DNA from: Parietaria judaica
Lineage: Eukaryota; Streptophyta; Magnoliopsida; Rosales; Urticaceae
Assembly (NCBI GenBank): GCA_954871525.1
Contig: OX940867.1
Location: 19,011,343 to 19,075,342, forward strand
DNA length: 64,000 nt
Direction of reading: 5' to 3'
Positions 9,369 through 19,376 of the stretch are shown one piece after another (position 1 is the first letter of the stretch; every line of letters starts with the position of its first letter). The notes beneath the pieces are model-generated. The model did no database searches. It saw nothing but the letters and a program-made list of their open reading frames with translations, and was not told the origin of the DNA. A program made the translations under genes and the position numbers.

Positions 9369-9940
9369 ATGACAGTAGAAGGAAAAAAGAAGGACAACCA
9401 GGAAGGGACTCCCGATCCGGACGGTCCTAACGTGGAAACGACAGTCCAAGTACAAATCGATCTTGATAATCCGGATCACCGGGTAGGGATAGGAAAAGGA
9501 CTGGACAATAACGTCAGAAAAGAACTTATCAAATTCCTCACTAAGAACCGGGATTGTTTTGCTTGGTCCCACGAGGACATGCCCGGGATAGACCCAAGCA
9601 TCACAACCCACCACCTGAATGTAGACCCCAGCTATAATCCGGTAAAACAAAAAAGGCGGAAGCTAGGCCCAGATCGGGCCCAAGCTGTGAACGAAGAAGT
9701 CATAAAGCTGTTGCAAACCGGATCCATCAGGGAAGTCAAGTACCCGGACTGGTTGGTAAATACAATCATCGTGAAAAAGAAAAACGGAAAGGCCAGAGTC
9801 TGTATTGACTTCACTGACCTAAACAAGGCTTGTCCCAAAGACAGTTTTCCGATGCCCCACATTGACCGACTAGTCGAAGCAACATGCGGGCACGAACTGC
9901 TGTCGTTCGTGGATGCGTTCTCGGGGTACAACCAGATCCT
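9369..9940 (+). pseudogene. RT of TE-1, N-terminal part, cut by TE-2
   Basis: In the same frame as gag and protease. Recognisable blocks: FAWSHEDMPGIDP, KQKRRKLGPDR, REVKYPDWLVN, KKKNGKARVCIDFTDLNKACP, PMPHIDRLVEA and LSFVDAFSGYNQI, where D is the first catalytic aspartate. At 9941 the sequence switches to the TE-2 LTR after TSD ATCCT; the RT continues at 18108. The few codons read beyond 9940 belong to TE-2. Confidence 0.9.
9936..9940. other. Left target-site duplication of TE-2
   Basis: ATCCT before the LTR; the partner at 18103-18107 reads ATTCT (one mismatch). Joining the flanks restores the RT reading order ...NQI / MHPEDQ.... Confidence 0.8.
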
Positions 9941-10715
9941 TGTAGAGGGCGATTTTCACCGCCTTTTTCCAGTCACAAAGATAATCACCAAATAATAAAT
10001 AAACAACAATAATCGATGAATATCTCTGTTTTATTATATTTTCCGAAATGAGCTCGGTTTTCTTCCGTTGAATAGCTGGACAGATGAAGGATCATGAGCA
10101 TCAGTTTTCTCTATCTCCTTAGCCTTTTCTTTTACAAGATTTCTCTTTTTCTTTCTGGGACTCTTCCTCTCTCTTTTTCCGAACCTTTACAAATGAGACT
10201 TATCTTGCATTTTATAGAGTTTACCATGCCTTCCCCTCGCATCTTTCCCGCCTTTTTTCTCTTTAATCATTTGCTTTCCGGCGTGATTTGAGGGCAACAT
10301 GGTTAATCCTTGCTTTATGTCACTTCCGAGCAGGCTGCCGTTATGAGTAGGTACGCTTCATTAAATGCGCATCCCGTCAGCCGTCATTCGGCCCTGCAAG
10401 CATCGTCGCTGGTGTTCTTATCGAGTGAGTAGGTCGGCTTCATTAAATGCACATCTCGTCAAGGGTCATTCGGCCCTGCACAATCATCATGACGAAATTC
10501 CTCGTCGAGTGCGATGGGACGCTTCATCTCAGCTTGCTTTTATGTGGCTGAATCTCCTCGCGGATGAGCCTCCTCGGGGTATTCTTCCTCGAGGATGTTC
10601 CTCCTCAAGGATAATCCCCCTCGGTGATGAACTTCCTCGCCTCCCCTCATGTCGTTTATTGACAAAATGACAAGAGTTGTGTTGAGGATGGATTTGACCA
10701 AATCCGACCTTAACT
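9941..10715 (-). repeat. 3' LTR of TE-2 (775 bp)
   Basis: Plus-strand ends TGTAGAGGGCGATTTT and CCGACCTTAACT; the partner LTR ends TTAACA, so the last base is mutated here. Same length as the 5' LTR. Confidence 0.92.
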
Positions 10716-10720
10716 GTTAG

Positions 10721-10731
10721 TCCCCCATTTT
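10721..10731 (-). other. Polypurine tract of TE-2
   Basis: Minus strand AAAATGGGGGA next to the 3' LTR; the usual plus-strand DNA primer. Confidence 0.6.
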
Positions 10732-11377
10732 ATCAAGTGTATACACTTGGTAAAATAAAGTATAACTGTTTCGGAGATCGGCCTTTGCCAATATTTGTTG
10801 ATTTTCTGGCTCCTCGCGTGGCTATTTGGCTCCTCGCGTGGCTATATGGCTAAACCTCTTCTTTTCCTCGCCATGCCTCTTTTGCTTTTTTCCTCGTTGC
10901 TTTCGCTCGCCCCTTTCGGGCTTGCTTGCCTGTTTATACTATATATATGTACTTTCTTTATATTTTTCTCGGCTCTCTAGCCGGACTGGGCTTGCTCGGC
11001 ACCCTTAGCCGTATATGGATCTCGACATGTTTTGCCGGACCGGGTTTGCTTGGCACCCTTAGCCGTATATGGATCTCGACATGTTTTGCCGGACCGGGCT
11101 TGCTCGGCACCCTTAGCCGTATATATATTGTTATATATTATAATCTTCTCGGAACTTTCGCTAGTGCGTACGTAGACATATATAAATTACCTCTTTCTTG
11201 AGTCTGAGATAAAGAAAAAGGGGGGTCATACATAACAGAAAACTTCAAATTAGTTTAACAAAAGTCGAGGCCATGCAAAAACAGCCCCGAACAAGAGGGG
11301 ATTGGGACTTCCCCAACTGGTAAGAAGAAAAGATAAGATATGCGATCATGATAAGAGAGAGGATCATCGAAATGAGG
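10732..11377 (-). other. TE-2 spacer between integrase and 3' LTR, with a 54-bp tandem repeat
   Basis: Non-coding. A 54-bp unit (CCGGACTGGGCTTGCTCGGC..., with CTTAGCCGTATATGGATCTC) starts at 10981, 11035 and 11089, the last copy partial. A shorter duplication (GGCTCCTCGCGTGGCTAT) lies at about 10808-10845. Small open frames here derive from the repeats. Confidence 0.75.
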
Positions 11378-12613
11378 TTACGGGTAGAACTTTTTTAAGT
11401 GTTTCACGTTCCAACTTTGTATTACTTTTGCTCCTTCTGCATTTTTGAGCTCATAGACTCCCGGCTTGATGACGTTGGTAACTAAGTAAGGGCCTTCCCA
11501 GGTCTGCCCTAGCTTTCCCGCATTTGCCTCGGCGGTGTTCTGGAAGACTCGTCGGAGGACCATTTCTCCGACTCTGAACCTTCTCGAGCGCACTTTCTTG
11601 TTGTAGAAACGCGTGATCGTGTTCTGATAGTTGGCAATGTGCGCGCTCACTCGTTCGCGCCTTTCGTCGATGTGGTCGAGCTGATGGAGGAGATTCTGTT
11701 CATTATCCTCCTCGCCGCTGGGGGCTAGTGTCCGACGAAGGCTCGGGATGTCAACCTCTGCTGGGATCACAACCTCCACCCCGAAGGCCAAGGCGAAGGG
11801 CATCTCGTCGGTCGTGGAATGAGGGGTTGTTCGATAAGCCCATAGCACTCCTGGCAGCTCGTCCGTCCACAGCCCTTTCTTTTTGCCGAGCCTCCTCTTG
11901 ATGTTGTCGACGATAGTTCGGTTGACAGCCTCGGCGTTCCCGTTGCCTTGGGGGTATCGCGGAGTCGATGTGTTGAGTTTTATCCTCCGTCGCTTGCAGA
12001 AATCTCCGAACCTCTTCGAGATGAACTGGGACCCGTTATCAGCGATTATCTCCCTGGGCAATCCGAAGCGAGTAATCACGTTTTTCCAAACGTAGCTTTC
12101 GACATCGGAATCCTTGATGTTGGCGTATGCTTCCGCCTCTGTCCATTTGGTGAAGAAATCTGTGACGACGAGCATGAACCTCTTCTGCCGCGTGCCGATG
12201 GGCATGGGGCCGACGATGTCCATCGACCACTTCATGAAATGGTAAGGAACCGAGACCATGGAAAGCTCTTCAGCTGGACAGTTGATCGCTGGCGCATGCC
12301 GTTGACATTTCTCGCATCTCTTGGCGTGGCTGATGCAATCGACGACGATGGTTTCCCAAAAGAAACCTTGCCGCTTAGTCTTTCTAAGCAAAGATCGCCC
12401 GCCAGAGTGATTTCTGCAATCCCCGCTATGGATCTCTCGGATGACGTACTCGGCCTCTTTCTTGCCAAGGCATCTTAGGTAGGGTCCCGCGAAGCTTCTT
12501 CGATAAAGTACGTTATCGAGGACGGTGTATCTGGAGCCTTTTGACTTGATCTTTCGGGACTCTTGCGGATCTTTGGGCAGCATTCCTTCAAGAATGTACC
12601 TTCGGAGGGGCAT
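11378..12613 (-). CDS. Integrase of TE-2
   Basis: 411 codons without a stop. The N-terminal HHCC zinc-binding domain has H62, H69, C100 and C103. The catalytic core has D132 (WSMDIVGP), D192 (IADNGSQF) and E228 (GNGNAEAVNRT), the D,D-35-E pattern that joins cDNA ends to target DNA. The C-terminal region (~300-411) has the GEMVLRRVF...GKLGQTWEGPYLV segment. No chromodomain, as expected for Tat elements. It is in frame with the RT/RNase H block, separated only by a TAA at 12629, so the native protein was part of a polyprotein and the start shown is simply the first Met after that stop. All catalytic residues are present. Confidence 0.9.
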   Translation of the reverse strand: MPLRRYILEGMLPKDPQESRKIKSKGSRYTVLDNVLYRRSFAGPYLRCLGKKEAEYVIREIHSGDCRNHSGGRSLLRKTKRQGFFWETIVVDCISHAKRCEKCQRHAPAINCPAEELSMVSVPYHFMKWSMDIVGPMPIGTRQKRFMLVVTDFFTKWTEAEAYANIKDSDVESYVWKNVITRFGLPREIIADNGSQFISKRFGDFCKRRRIKLNTSTPRYPQGNGNAEAVNRTIVDNIKRRLGKKKGLWTDELPGVLWAYRTTPHSTTDEMPFALAFGVEVVIPAEVDIPSLRRTLAPSGEEDNEQNLLHQLDHIDERRERVSAHIANYQNTITRFYNKKVRSRRFRVGEMVLRRVFQNTAEANAGKLGQTWEGPYLVTNVIKPGVYELKNAEGAKVIQSWNVKHLKKFYP

Positions 12614-12628
12614 CTTCCAATCTTCTAT

Positions 12629-14830
12629 TTAATCGTCGTCTACGACTCCCCGCTCCTCGTCTCCGTCCTCGTTGTCTTTGATCTCATTTAGGTTAGCCTC
12701 GCCCGCATTTGCCTCCTCGGCTTCTTCTTTCTTTCTAGCTTTCTTCTTCGCTGGGCCTTCCTCCCTCCGGATGCTTGGCTTCTCCACCGTATCCACCGTG
12801 ACTGACCTCAGTTCTCCGACTTCAGTCGTAGAGCCTAGGCCTGCCAGCGCGTCAGCGTGGGTGTTGTCTCCTCGCGTTACCTGTGTCAGGCTGAAGTAGT
12901 CGAACTTCCTTGAGAGAGCATCGACCACTCCCGCATAAGCCTCCATTCGTTCGTCGTTTTTCTCGTATTCCCCGTTCACTTGCTTTACCACCAGCTGCGA
13001 ATCTGAGAAAGCGTGCAAGCTCTTTGCCCCGATTGCTAAGGATGATTGCATCCCGATGATGAGCGCTTCATACTCCGACTCGTTGTTGGTGGAGCGATAG
13101 GCGAGGCGACAGGCTTTTTCTATCACGTCTCCCATAGGGGAGATGATTCTGATCCCCACTCCAGATCCTTGTGTTGTCGCGGAACCATCGACTTGTAGCT
13201 TCCAGATGCCGGCTTCGTCGCTCGGGTCCACCGGTTCCTTTGGCAATTCGATGAGGAAATCTGCGAGAACTTGAGACTTGAGGCTCGTCCGAAGCTTGTA
13301 CTCAATGTCGTACGCTCCCAGTTTTATAGACCATTTCGTGATCCTCCCCGACTGGCTCGGGCCGTGGATGATAGTACGGATTGGTCTGTCGGTCATGACG
13401 ACGATGGTGTGGGCTTGGAAACGATGTTTCAATCTTTCCGATGCGTCGTATACCGCTAAAGCGAGCTTCTCGGGTTGAGGGTACCTTGTCTCGGCATTGA
13501 GGAGCTTCCTGCTGATGTAGGAGACTGGTTTCTGCTCCCCATCCTCTTCTCGCACAAGCACTTGGCTGATTGCGTGGTTGGACACGGCGACGTATAAGTA
13601 CAAGGGTTCCCCCGGGTTTGGCTTCGTCATGATGGGCGGCGATGATAGATAGGACTTCAACGCCTGGAAGGCCTCCTCGCATTTCTCGGTCCACTCAAAC
13701 TTCTTGTTCTTTCTTAGTAGTTCGTAGAAAAGGAGAGTCTTGTCGGCCGATCGTGAGATAAATCGGTTCAGAGCAGCGATCCTCCCGGTCAATCTCTGAA
13801 TCTCTCGTCGATTTCGGGGCGAGGGCATACTCTTGATTGCCTCAATCTGCTCGGGGTCGGCCTCGACCCCTCGCTGAGTGACCATGTGGCCCAAGAACTT
13901 TCCCGAGGACATGCCGAAAGTGCACTTGGTGGGATTCAGCTTCATCCCGTGCTGATTCAGAATCTCGAAACACTCCTTCAAGTGCTCGACGTGCGCCGCC
14001 ACCTTTAGGGATTCAACGACCATATCGTCGATGTATACCTCCATGCTTTTCCCGATCAGTTTGTGGAACATCATTGTCACCAGCCTCTGGTAATTCGCTC
14101 CGGCGTTCTTCAGTCCGAAGGGCATGACTCTGTAGCAGTACGTGCCCCTCTCGCTGATGAAGGCGGTCTTCTCTTCGTCATTCGGGTGCATCCTTATTTG
14201 GTGGTACCCAGAGTAGGCGTCCATAAAGCTGAGAAGCTCGTAGCCGTGGGTGGCCTCGACGAGGCGATCTATATGAGGCATCGGGAAACTGTCCTTCGGG
14301 CAGGCTCGGTTGAGGTCGGTGAAGTCCACACACACTCGCCATTTGCCGTTCTTCTTCTTTACGACGACTGTGTTAGCCAGCCATTCGGGATATTTTACCT
14401 CTCGAATGGTTCCCATCGAGAGCAGCTTATCTACTTCGTCGTTGATGATCTTATTTATGTCGGGGGCCATCTTTCTCCTCTTTTGCACGACGGGTTTGTG
14501 CCTTGGATCGGTGTTGAGGCGATGGGCTGTTACCGAAGGGTCGATCCCCGGCATGTCTTCATGAGACCAGGCGAAACTCCCACGATTCTTCTTTATGAGC
14601 TCGATTAGTCGTGCTTTGGTATATGGGTCGAGTTCCGTGCCCACACCGACGGTCCGAGTAGGGTCGGACTCGTCGATGCAGACTCGCTCTACCTCCTCGA
14701 TCTGCGCTCCTCCTTTTCTTTCCTCGGCATTCCATGCCTCGATGTCTTCCGTGCTAAGTACCCTGGCTGTCCCGTCAGTGCTATGCCTCTGCCCCTTACT
14801 CCGCCCTGGAATTCTTGGGGCAGGCGTCAC
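12629..14830 (-). CDS. Reverse transcriptase with degenerate gRNase H and plant-type aRNase H of TE-2
   Basis: 733 codons. RT occupies ~85-400 with catalytic D204 (SFMDAYSGYHQI) and YIDDM at 266-270 (D268, D269). A Ty3-type RNase H follows (~405-485) but its first catalytic aspartate is replaced (YLYVAVSNHA), so it is probably inactive. A second, plant/archaeal-type RNase H lies at ~543-667 with D548 (LQVDGSA), E586 (NNESEYEAL), D610 (FSDSQLVV) and D660 (THADALAGL), a full catalytic set and a hallmark of the Tat branch. The C-terminal ~60 residues are acidic. Function: copying element RNA into cDNA and removing RNA and primers. The upstream limit is a TAG at 14837 in the same frame, probably a mutation. 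Confidence 0.92.
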   Translation of the reverse strand: MTPAPRIPGRSKGQRHSTDGTARVLSTEDIEAWNAEERKGGAQIEEVERVCIDESDPTRTVGVGTELDPYTKARLIELIKKNRGSFAWSHEDMPGIDPSVTAHRLNTDPRHKPVVQKRRKMAPDINKIINDEVDKLLSMGTIREVKYPEWLANTVVVKKKNGKWRVCVDFTDLNRACPKDSFPMPHIDRLVEATHGYELLSFMDAYSGYHQIRMHPNDEEKTAFISERGTYCYRVMPFGLKNAGANYQRLVTMMFHKLIGKSMEVYIDDMVVESLKVAAHVEHLKECFEILNQHGMKLNPTKCTFGMSSGKFLGHMVTQRGVEADPEQIEAIKSMPSPRNRREIQRLTGRIAALNRFISRSADKTLLFYELLRKNKKFEWTEKCEEAFQALKSYLSSPPIMTKPNPGEPLYLYVAVSNHAISQVLVREEDGEQKPVSYISRKLLNAETRYPQPEKLALAVYDASERLKHRFQAHTIVVMTDRPIRTIIHGPSQSGRITKWSIKLGAYDIEYKLRTSLKSQVLADFLIELPKEPVDPSDEAGIWKLQVDGSATTQGSGVGIRIISPMGDVIEKACRLAYRSTNNESEYEALIIGMQSSLAIGAKSLHAFSDSQLVVKQVNGEYEKNDERMEAYAGVVDALSRKFDYFSLTQVTRGDNTHADALAGLGSTTEVGELRSVTVDTVEKPSIRREEGPAKKKARKKEEAEEANAGEANLNEIKDNEDGDEERGVVDDD

Positions 14831-14836
14831 TAATTG

Positions 14837-15637
14837 CTATAAACCGGCCGGTTCACCCTTCTCCGTCTGCTCGATTCCTTTCTCGGCAGCCATCGACTTG
14901 TGGTGCATCATGTAGCAGATTCGGTACGCGTCCCTGCTCCCTTTGAGTTCCTCGATCTCTCCTCCCATTTTCCCCGGGAATTTTATGCTCTGATGGTAAG
15001 TTGACGGCACGGCTCTCATGGAGTGGATCCAAGGTCTCCCAAGGATAATGTTGAAGTGTGACGGGACATTTAGTACCATAAGCTCCGTCATCCGGTTGAC
15101 GCTCCCTGCGCAGACTGGGAGGTGGACTGTCCCCATCGAGACGGCGACGTCCCCGTTGAAACCCGATACCTTGCGGGGTCGTCCCCCTATTGCGAGTCCC
15201 TCGATGCCCATCTTCATCAAGCATTCATAGAAAATGACGTCGACCGAGCTTCCGTTGTCAACGAGGATGCGGCAAACCTCGCAACCACCGATATTGAGTT
15301 CGAGGACCAGAGCGTCGTCGCGCATATCAGCACAGTCCTCGTTCTCCACGAACTCTATCCTCGCGCCTGTGGTGCCCATCTTCATGTCTTCTTGACCATG
15401 CTCCTTCCCCCTTCGCTGATAAGCTTTGATGTTGTTGACCGAATCTTCGCAGAACCGTGATCCGCCCATGATCACCTCGATTCTCGTTCTCGAGGCCGGT
15501 CGGTCTTCCTTGTCATGCCTTGCCGGTGGCGGCTCGATCGCCAGGTTTCTCTTTGTCCCGTCTCGACTGTTCCCCCCGTCGTTCGTAGGTTCCTCTTGTC
15601 GGCCCTGCCATGCCCTGTTCCCGTTATCCCAAGGCAC
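14837..15637 (-). CDS. Retropepsin-like protease region of TE-2
   Basis: 266 codons in frame with RT. IMGGSRFCEDSVNNIKAYQRR marks the linker, ILVDNGSSVDVIFYECL the catalytic loop (D-N-G) and ILGRPWIHSMRAVPSTYHQSIKFP the C-terminal half. It cleaves the polyprotein. A TAG at 15686 separates it from gag, and a TAG at its end separates it from RT; all three segments share one register. Confidence 0.85.
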   Translation of the reverse strand: MPWDNGNRAWQGRQEEPTNDGGNSRDGTKRNLAIEPPPARHDKEDRPASRTRIEVIMGGSRFCEDSVNNIKAYQRRGKEHGQEDMKMGTTGARIEFVENEDCADMRDDALVLELNIGGCEVCRILVDNGSSVDVIFYECLMKMGIEGLAIGGRPRKVSGFNGDVAVSMGTVHLPVCAGSVNRMTELMVLNVPSHFNIILGRPWIHSMRAVPSTYHQSIKFPGKMGGEIEELKGSRDAYRICYMMHHKSMAAEKGIEQTEKGEPAGL

Positions 15638-15685
15638 AGAAGGTTTGTACGTGAGGTTTTTGATCTCCCCCAGCGCGTATCTTCT

Positions 15686-16639
15686 CTAGAGCTCCTTCTT
15701 CAGCATGGCACAATCTTCAGTGGCATGGCCGTTATACTTGTGGTAAGTGTAGAACTTGCTCATATCCTTCGGCCAAAACTTCGTCCCGAAACCTCCTCGG
15801 CTTCCCGAGAAGCCTCCTCGGCTTCCAGACCCCGAGAATCCCCCTCGGTTTTCGGAAAGTCTTCCTCGGTCGTCGAAAAATCCTCCCCGGTTCCCCGGGT
15901 ATCCTCCTCGATCATCGGAGAATCGTCCTCGGTCCTCCGAGAATCCTCCTCGATCATCAGAGAATCTTCCTCGGTTCTCCGAGGATCCTCCTTGGTGATG
16001 GTTTCCCCAACCATAGTCGTGGTCTTTGTGCTCGTCCACCTGATACACTTCTTACCTCAGAACTTCCCGACCTCGTCGCTCGTCGGAACTCCTTCGGTCT
16101 TCTTCTCCCTTCCTCGCTCTGGATGACGGGGCGTCTCCTCCGTCCCCGCTCTCCCTCTTTCCGTGCTGCCTCCCTTTGCTTCCACCTTCGTGGATCTTCT
16201 TCTGGGCTAGAGTCTCTTCCTCTATTTCCATGAAGAGCGTTGCCCTGTGGAGCGCGTCCTCGATCGTTGACGGGCGCATTTTTATTAATTCCTCACAGAA
16301 AGGGGCCAAATACCACAGTCCATGCTTCAGCGCCTGGATTGCGACGACGCTATCTAGCCCTTGGATTCTGCCTATGATGTCTTTGAATTTTCCGACGTAC
16401 AGTCGGAGAGTTTCTTCTCGTCCCTGCGAGAGGTTCCACAGGGTCGTAAAGGTCGCCTCGTTCTGTACGTACATTGAGTAGTGCCGCAGGAAACATGCGA
16501 CGAGCTCATCGGAGTCGCCGATGGACTGCAATGGTAGTTTAGCGAACCAATCGCTCGCCGGACCTTGCAAGCTCTCGACAAAGAGATGACACAGGATAGC
16601 CTCCAGCTTCGTCTCCGTAGCGATCCGAAATGACTTCAC
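15686..16639 (-). pseudogene. gag core, RGG-like repeat and zinc-knuckle remnant of TE-2, with in-frame stop
   Basis: Two segments in one frame separated by a TAA at 16052-16054. The upstream 195 codons hold the capsid core: VESLQGPASDWFAKLPL, FLRHYSMYVQNEA, IQALKHGLWY. The downstream 120 codons hold an arginine/glycine-rich repeat (see 15781-15990) and FYTYHKYNGHATEDC, a zinc knuckle that has lost its first cysteine. The family role is capsid assembly and RNA packaging. With the stop, the capsid and RNA-binding parts would be made only by readthrough. Confidence 0.85.
15781..15990 (-). repeat. Coding tandem repeat in TE-2 gag (RGGFSDDRGRFSE-like)
   Basis: About 27-30-bp units, CCTCGGTCCTCCGAGAATCCT-like on the plus strand, encode repeated RGG-F-S-D/E-D/N-R steps followed by SGSGSRGGFSGSRGGFG. 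RGG tracts are known RNA-binding, phase-separating segments. Repeat number probably varies between copies. Confidence 0.8.
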
Positions 16640-17262
16640 GTGGGTATTAGGATCCGAAGTTCCTTTGTACTGAGAGAGCCTGACCTTCTGGCAATTCTCC
16701 TAGCTCCACGCTGCGGATTTTTGCCGAGAAAGGAGTCACTCTGGCCTCTCTGACCAACCTATCGATTTCGGGCGCCGCGCCCGTGGCTTTATGCACCTGT
16801 GAAGCCACGTATCCCATTTTGCCTCCATGCTTGAGGATATTTCCCTCATCGCTCTCCGGACCTCCTCCTGGATCGTCTCCGCTATGGTGGTTGTCAAGCC
16901 TCCCGACGGGTTCGTCGTATTCACCGGTGTCATGCCGGCGACATTGAAGAGATCCCTAATGATCGGCGGCGCTTGAGGCGTCAGGTTGCCTTGCTCTCCC
17001 TCGGCTATAACTCCACCCTCTCCCCGAGCCGAAAATCCCGCGATCGTGCTCTCCGGGCCTTTTCTTCTTTGACTCGCGCGCTCCAGAAGAGCAGTAAGTC
17101 GTCCGTTCGCTACTCCTACTCTTCCGCCTTCCTGGCCGCCTCCTCGGCCACCCGTGTTGCCTCCATCACTTTCGCGTTGGCTTCGGCCAACTGCCGCTGG
17201 AGTCTCTCCATGGCTGGGACTTCGTCCCCTTCTTCAGTGATGGCGTTGTCGCTCGACGACAT
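16640..17262 (-). pseudogene. gag N-terminal part of TE-2, frameshifted
   Basis: A start at 17262 opens MSSSDNAITEEGDEVPAMER followed by a heptad-like, Ala/Glu-rich coiled-coil segment, ended after ~49 codons by TAG. Further on (16933-16736) a 65-codon stretch is in the same frame as the capsid core. Around 16740-16640 the expected RVTPFSAKIRSVELGE-type segment lies in a different frame, so at least two frameshifts separate it from the core. The start is chosen because it is the first ATG after the PBS. Confidence 0.7.
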
Positions 17263-17307
17263 CTCGCTCCTTCAAATTCCTGGCTGTGAGTTAGAAAGAA
17301 AACAAAG

Positions 17308-17324
17308 CCCCTCGGTGGGCGCCA
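17308..17324 (-). other. Primer-binding site of TE-2
   Basis: Minus strand TGGCGCCCACCGAGGGG, three bases inside the 5' LTR. TE-9 has the same site with two C-to-T changes. Confidence 0.75.
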
Positions 17325-17327
17325 AAC

Positions 17328-18102
17328 TGTAGAGGGCGATTTTCACCGCCCTTTTCCAGTCACAAAGATAATCACCAAACAATAAATAAACAACAATAAT
17401 CGATGAATATCTCTGTTTTATTATATTTTCTGAAATGAGCTCAGTTTTCTTCCGTTGAATAGTTGGACAGATGAAGGATCATGAGCATCAGTTTTCTCTA
17501 TCTCCTTAGCCTTTTCTATTACATGATTTTTCTTTTTCTTTTTGGGCCTCTTCCTCTCTCTTTTTCCGAACCTTTACAAATGAGACTTATCTTGCATTTT
17601 ATAGAGTTTACCATGCCTTCCCCTCGCATCTTTCCCGCCTTTTTTCTATTTAATCATTCGCTTTCTGGCGTGATTTGAGGGCAGCATGGTTAATCCTTGC
17701 TTTATGTTACTTCCGAGCAGGCTGCCGTTATGGGTAGGTGCGCTTCATTAAATGCGCATCCCGTCAGCCGTCATTTGGCTCTGCAAGCCTCGTCGCTGGT
17801 GTTCTTATCGAGTGAGTAGGTCGGCTTCATTAAATGCACATCTCGTCAAGGGTCATTCGGCCCTGCACAATCATCATGACGAAATTCCTCGTCGAGTGCG
17901 ATGGGATGCTTCATCGCAGCTTGCTTTTATGTGGCTGCATCTCCTCGCGGATGAGCCTCCTCGGGGTATTCTTCCTCGGGGATGTTCCTCCTCGAGGATA
18001 ATCCCCCTCGGTGATGAACTTCCTTGCCTCCCCTCATGTCGTTTATTGACAAAATGACAAGAGTTGTGTTGAGGATGGATTTGACCAAATCCGACCTTAA
18101 CA
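17328..18102 (-). repeat. 5' LTR of TE-2 (775 bp)
   Basis: Plus-strand ends TGTAGAGGG...CCTTAACA; followed by TSD ATTCT and the continuation of the TE-1 RT. Confidence 0.92.
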
Positions 18103-18107
18103 ATTCT

Positions 18108-18335
18108 CATGCACCCAGAGGACCAAGAAAAAACGGCATTCATAACCGATAGGGGGATATACTGTTACAAAGTTATGCCCTTCGGGTTAAAAAATGCCGG
18201 AGCCATATATCAAAGGTTAGTCAATCAGATGTTTGCCGAGCAGCTAGGCAGAACTATGGAGGTCTATATTGATGATATGTTCGTAAAATGCTCCCAAGCA
18301 ACGGATCATGTAGCCCACTTAGAAGAGTGCTTCGC
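18108..18335 (+). pseudogene. RT of TE-1, middle part after TE-2
   Basis: Resumes exactly where 9940 stopped: MHPEDQEKTAFITDRGIYCY, MPFGLKNAGAIYQRL and VYIDDMFVKC, the YIDD catalytic box. At about 18335 it stops matching RT: the thumb, connection and Ty3-type RNase H (~1 kb expected) are deleted, and the next recognisable block is the second RNase H in another frame. Confidence 0.88.
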
Positions 18336-19376
18336 GATGGAGCCTCAAACCGAGGTGGATCCGCGATCGGAATTCGTTTGATATCCCCCACGGGAGAAAT
18401 GTTGGAACAGTCTTTCAGATTGAAATTCCACGCGACAAACAACGAGACCGAATACGAGGCCCTGATTGCCGGCCTCAAACTAGCAAAAGCCGTAGGAGCC
18501 CAAAGGATAAGGGCCCATTCCGACTCCAAGCTAGTTACTAGTCAAATCAGTGGCGAGTACGCCACCCGTGACGATAGAATGGAAAACTATCTTTCGGTAG
18601 TAAAGGGTTTAATTCAACAGTTTGACCACATTGAGATAATCCAGATACCGAGGAGCGAGAACGCGTCGGCAGACGCATTGGCTGGATTAGCGTCCACTTC
18701 GGATCCCGAAATAAAAAGGATAATTCCAGTCAAAACAATAGACGAACCTAGCTTGACACGCGAAGTTTACAGCATCCAGATGGAAGAAGACGATTGGAGA
18801 ACCCCGATCGTCAACTATATCCTAACCGGAGCCAAACCCCAAGACAAGCAGAAGGTTAGGAAACTGAGAATCCAAAGCGCCAGATTCTGTATTATCGGGG
18901 GAAAATTGTACAAACGCAGCTACACCGGACCCTACCTAAGGTGCCTAGGGAAGACCGAGGCTCAAATTGTAGTCCATGAAATCCACAACGGAGATTGTGG
19001 CAACCACTCCGGAGGAAGATCTTTGGCAAACAAAGCAAAAAGGCAAGGCTTTTTCTGGGCCACTATGCTGGCGGACAGCGAAGCCCACGCCAAAAGATGC
19101 GATAAATTCCAAAGACACTCCCCGTCCATACACCGGCTAGCAGAAGAACTCTCCTCAGTATCAGTCCCATACCCGTTCATGAAATGGTCTATGGACATAG
19201 TCGGGCCTTTTCCCCAAGCCCCGGCTGGGAAAAGATTCTTACTCGTCGTAACGGACTACTTTTCCAAATGGGTGGAGGCCGAAGCATACGCGAACATCAA
19301 AGATGTCGATGTAGAGTATTTTTTATGGAAAAAACATCATCAGTCGATTCTGTCTCCCAAGGGAAATAATAGCTGA
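18336..19376 (+). pseudogene. aRNase H and integrase (first part) of TE-1
   Basis: The frame resumes after the deletion with the plant-type RNase H (GASNRGGSAIGIRL, NNETEYEAL, HSDSKLVTSQ, ASADALAGL) and runs into integrase: GKLYKRSYTGPYLRCLGK, zinc-binding HNGDCGNHSGGRS and CDKFQRH (second Cys of CxxC replaced by Phe), WSMDIVGPFP with the first catalytic Asp, and YFSKWVEAEAYANIKD. An extra base in an A run near 19335 shifts the frame, so the last ~15 residues are not integrase. Not functional. Confidence 0.88.

Larger units (their letters stand above)
9941..18102 (-). mobile_element. TE-2: structurally complete Tat-type Ty3/gypsy element, minus strand
   Basis: 8,162 bp with two 775-bp LTRs, PBS, PPT, 5-bp TSD and the order gag, protease, RT, gRNase H, aRNase H, integrase, inserted into the RT of TE-1. 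By eye I count roughly 27 differences between the LTRs (~3.5%), so insertion is not very recent. The coding region is essentially one frame (protease to integrase) broken by a few stops; gag has further frameshifts. It has no antisense gene between integrase and the 3' LTR, unlike TE-1, TE-3 and TE-8. Confidence 0.93.
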
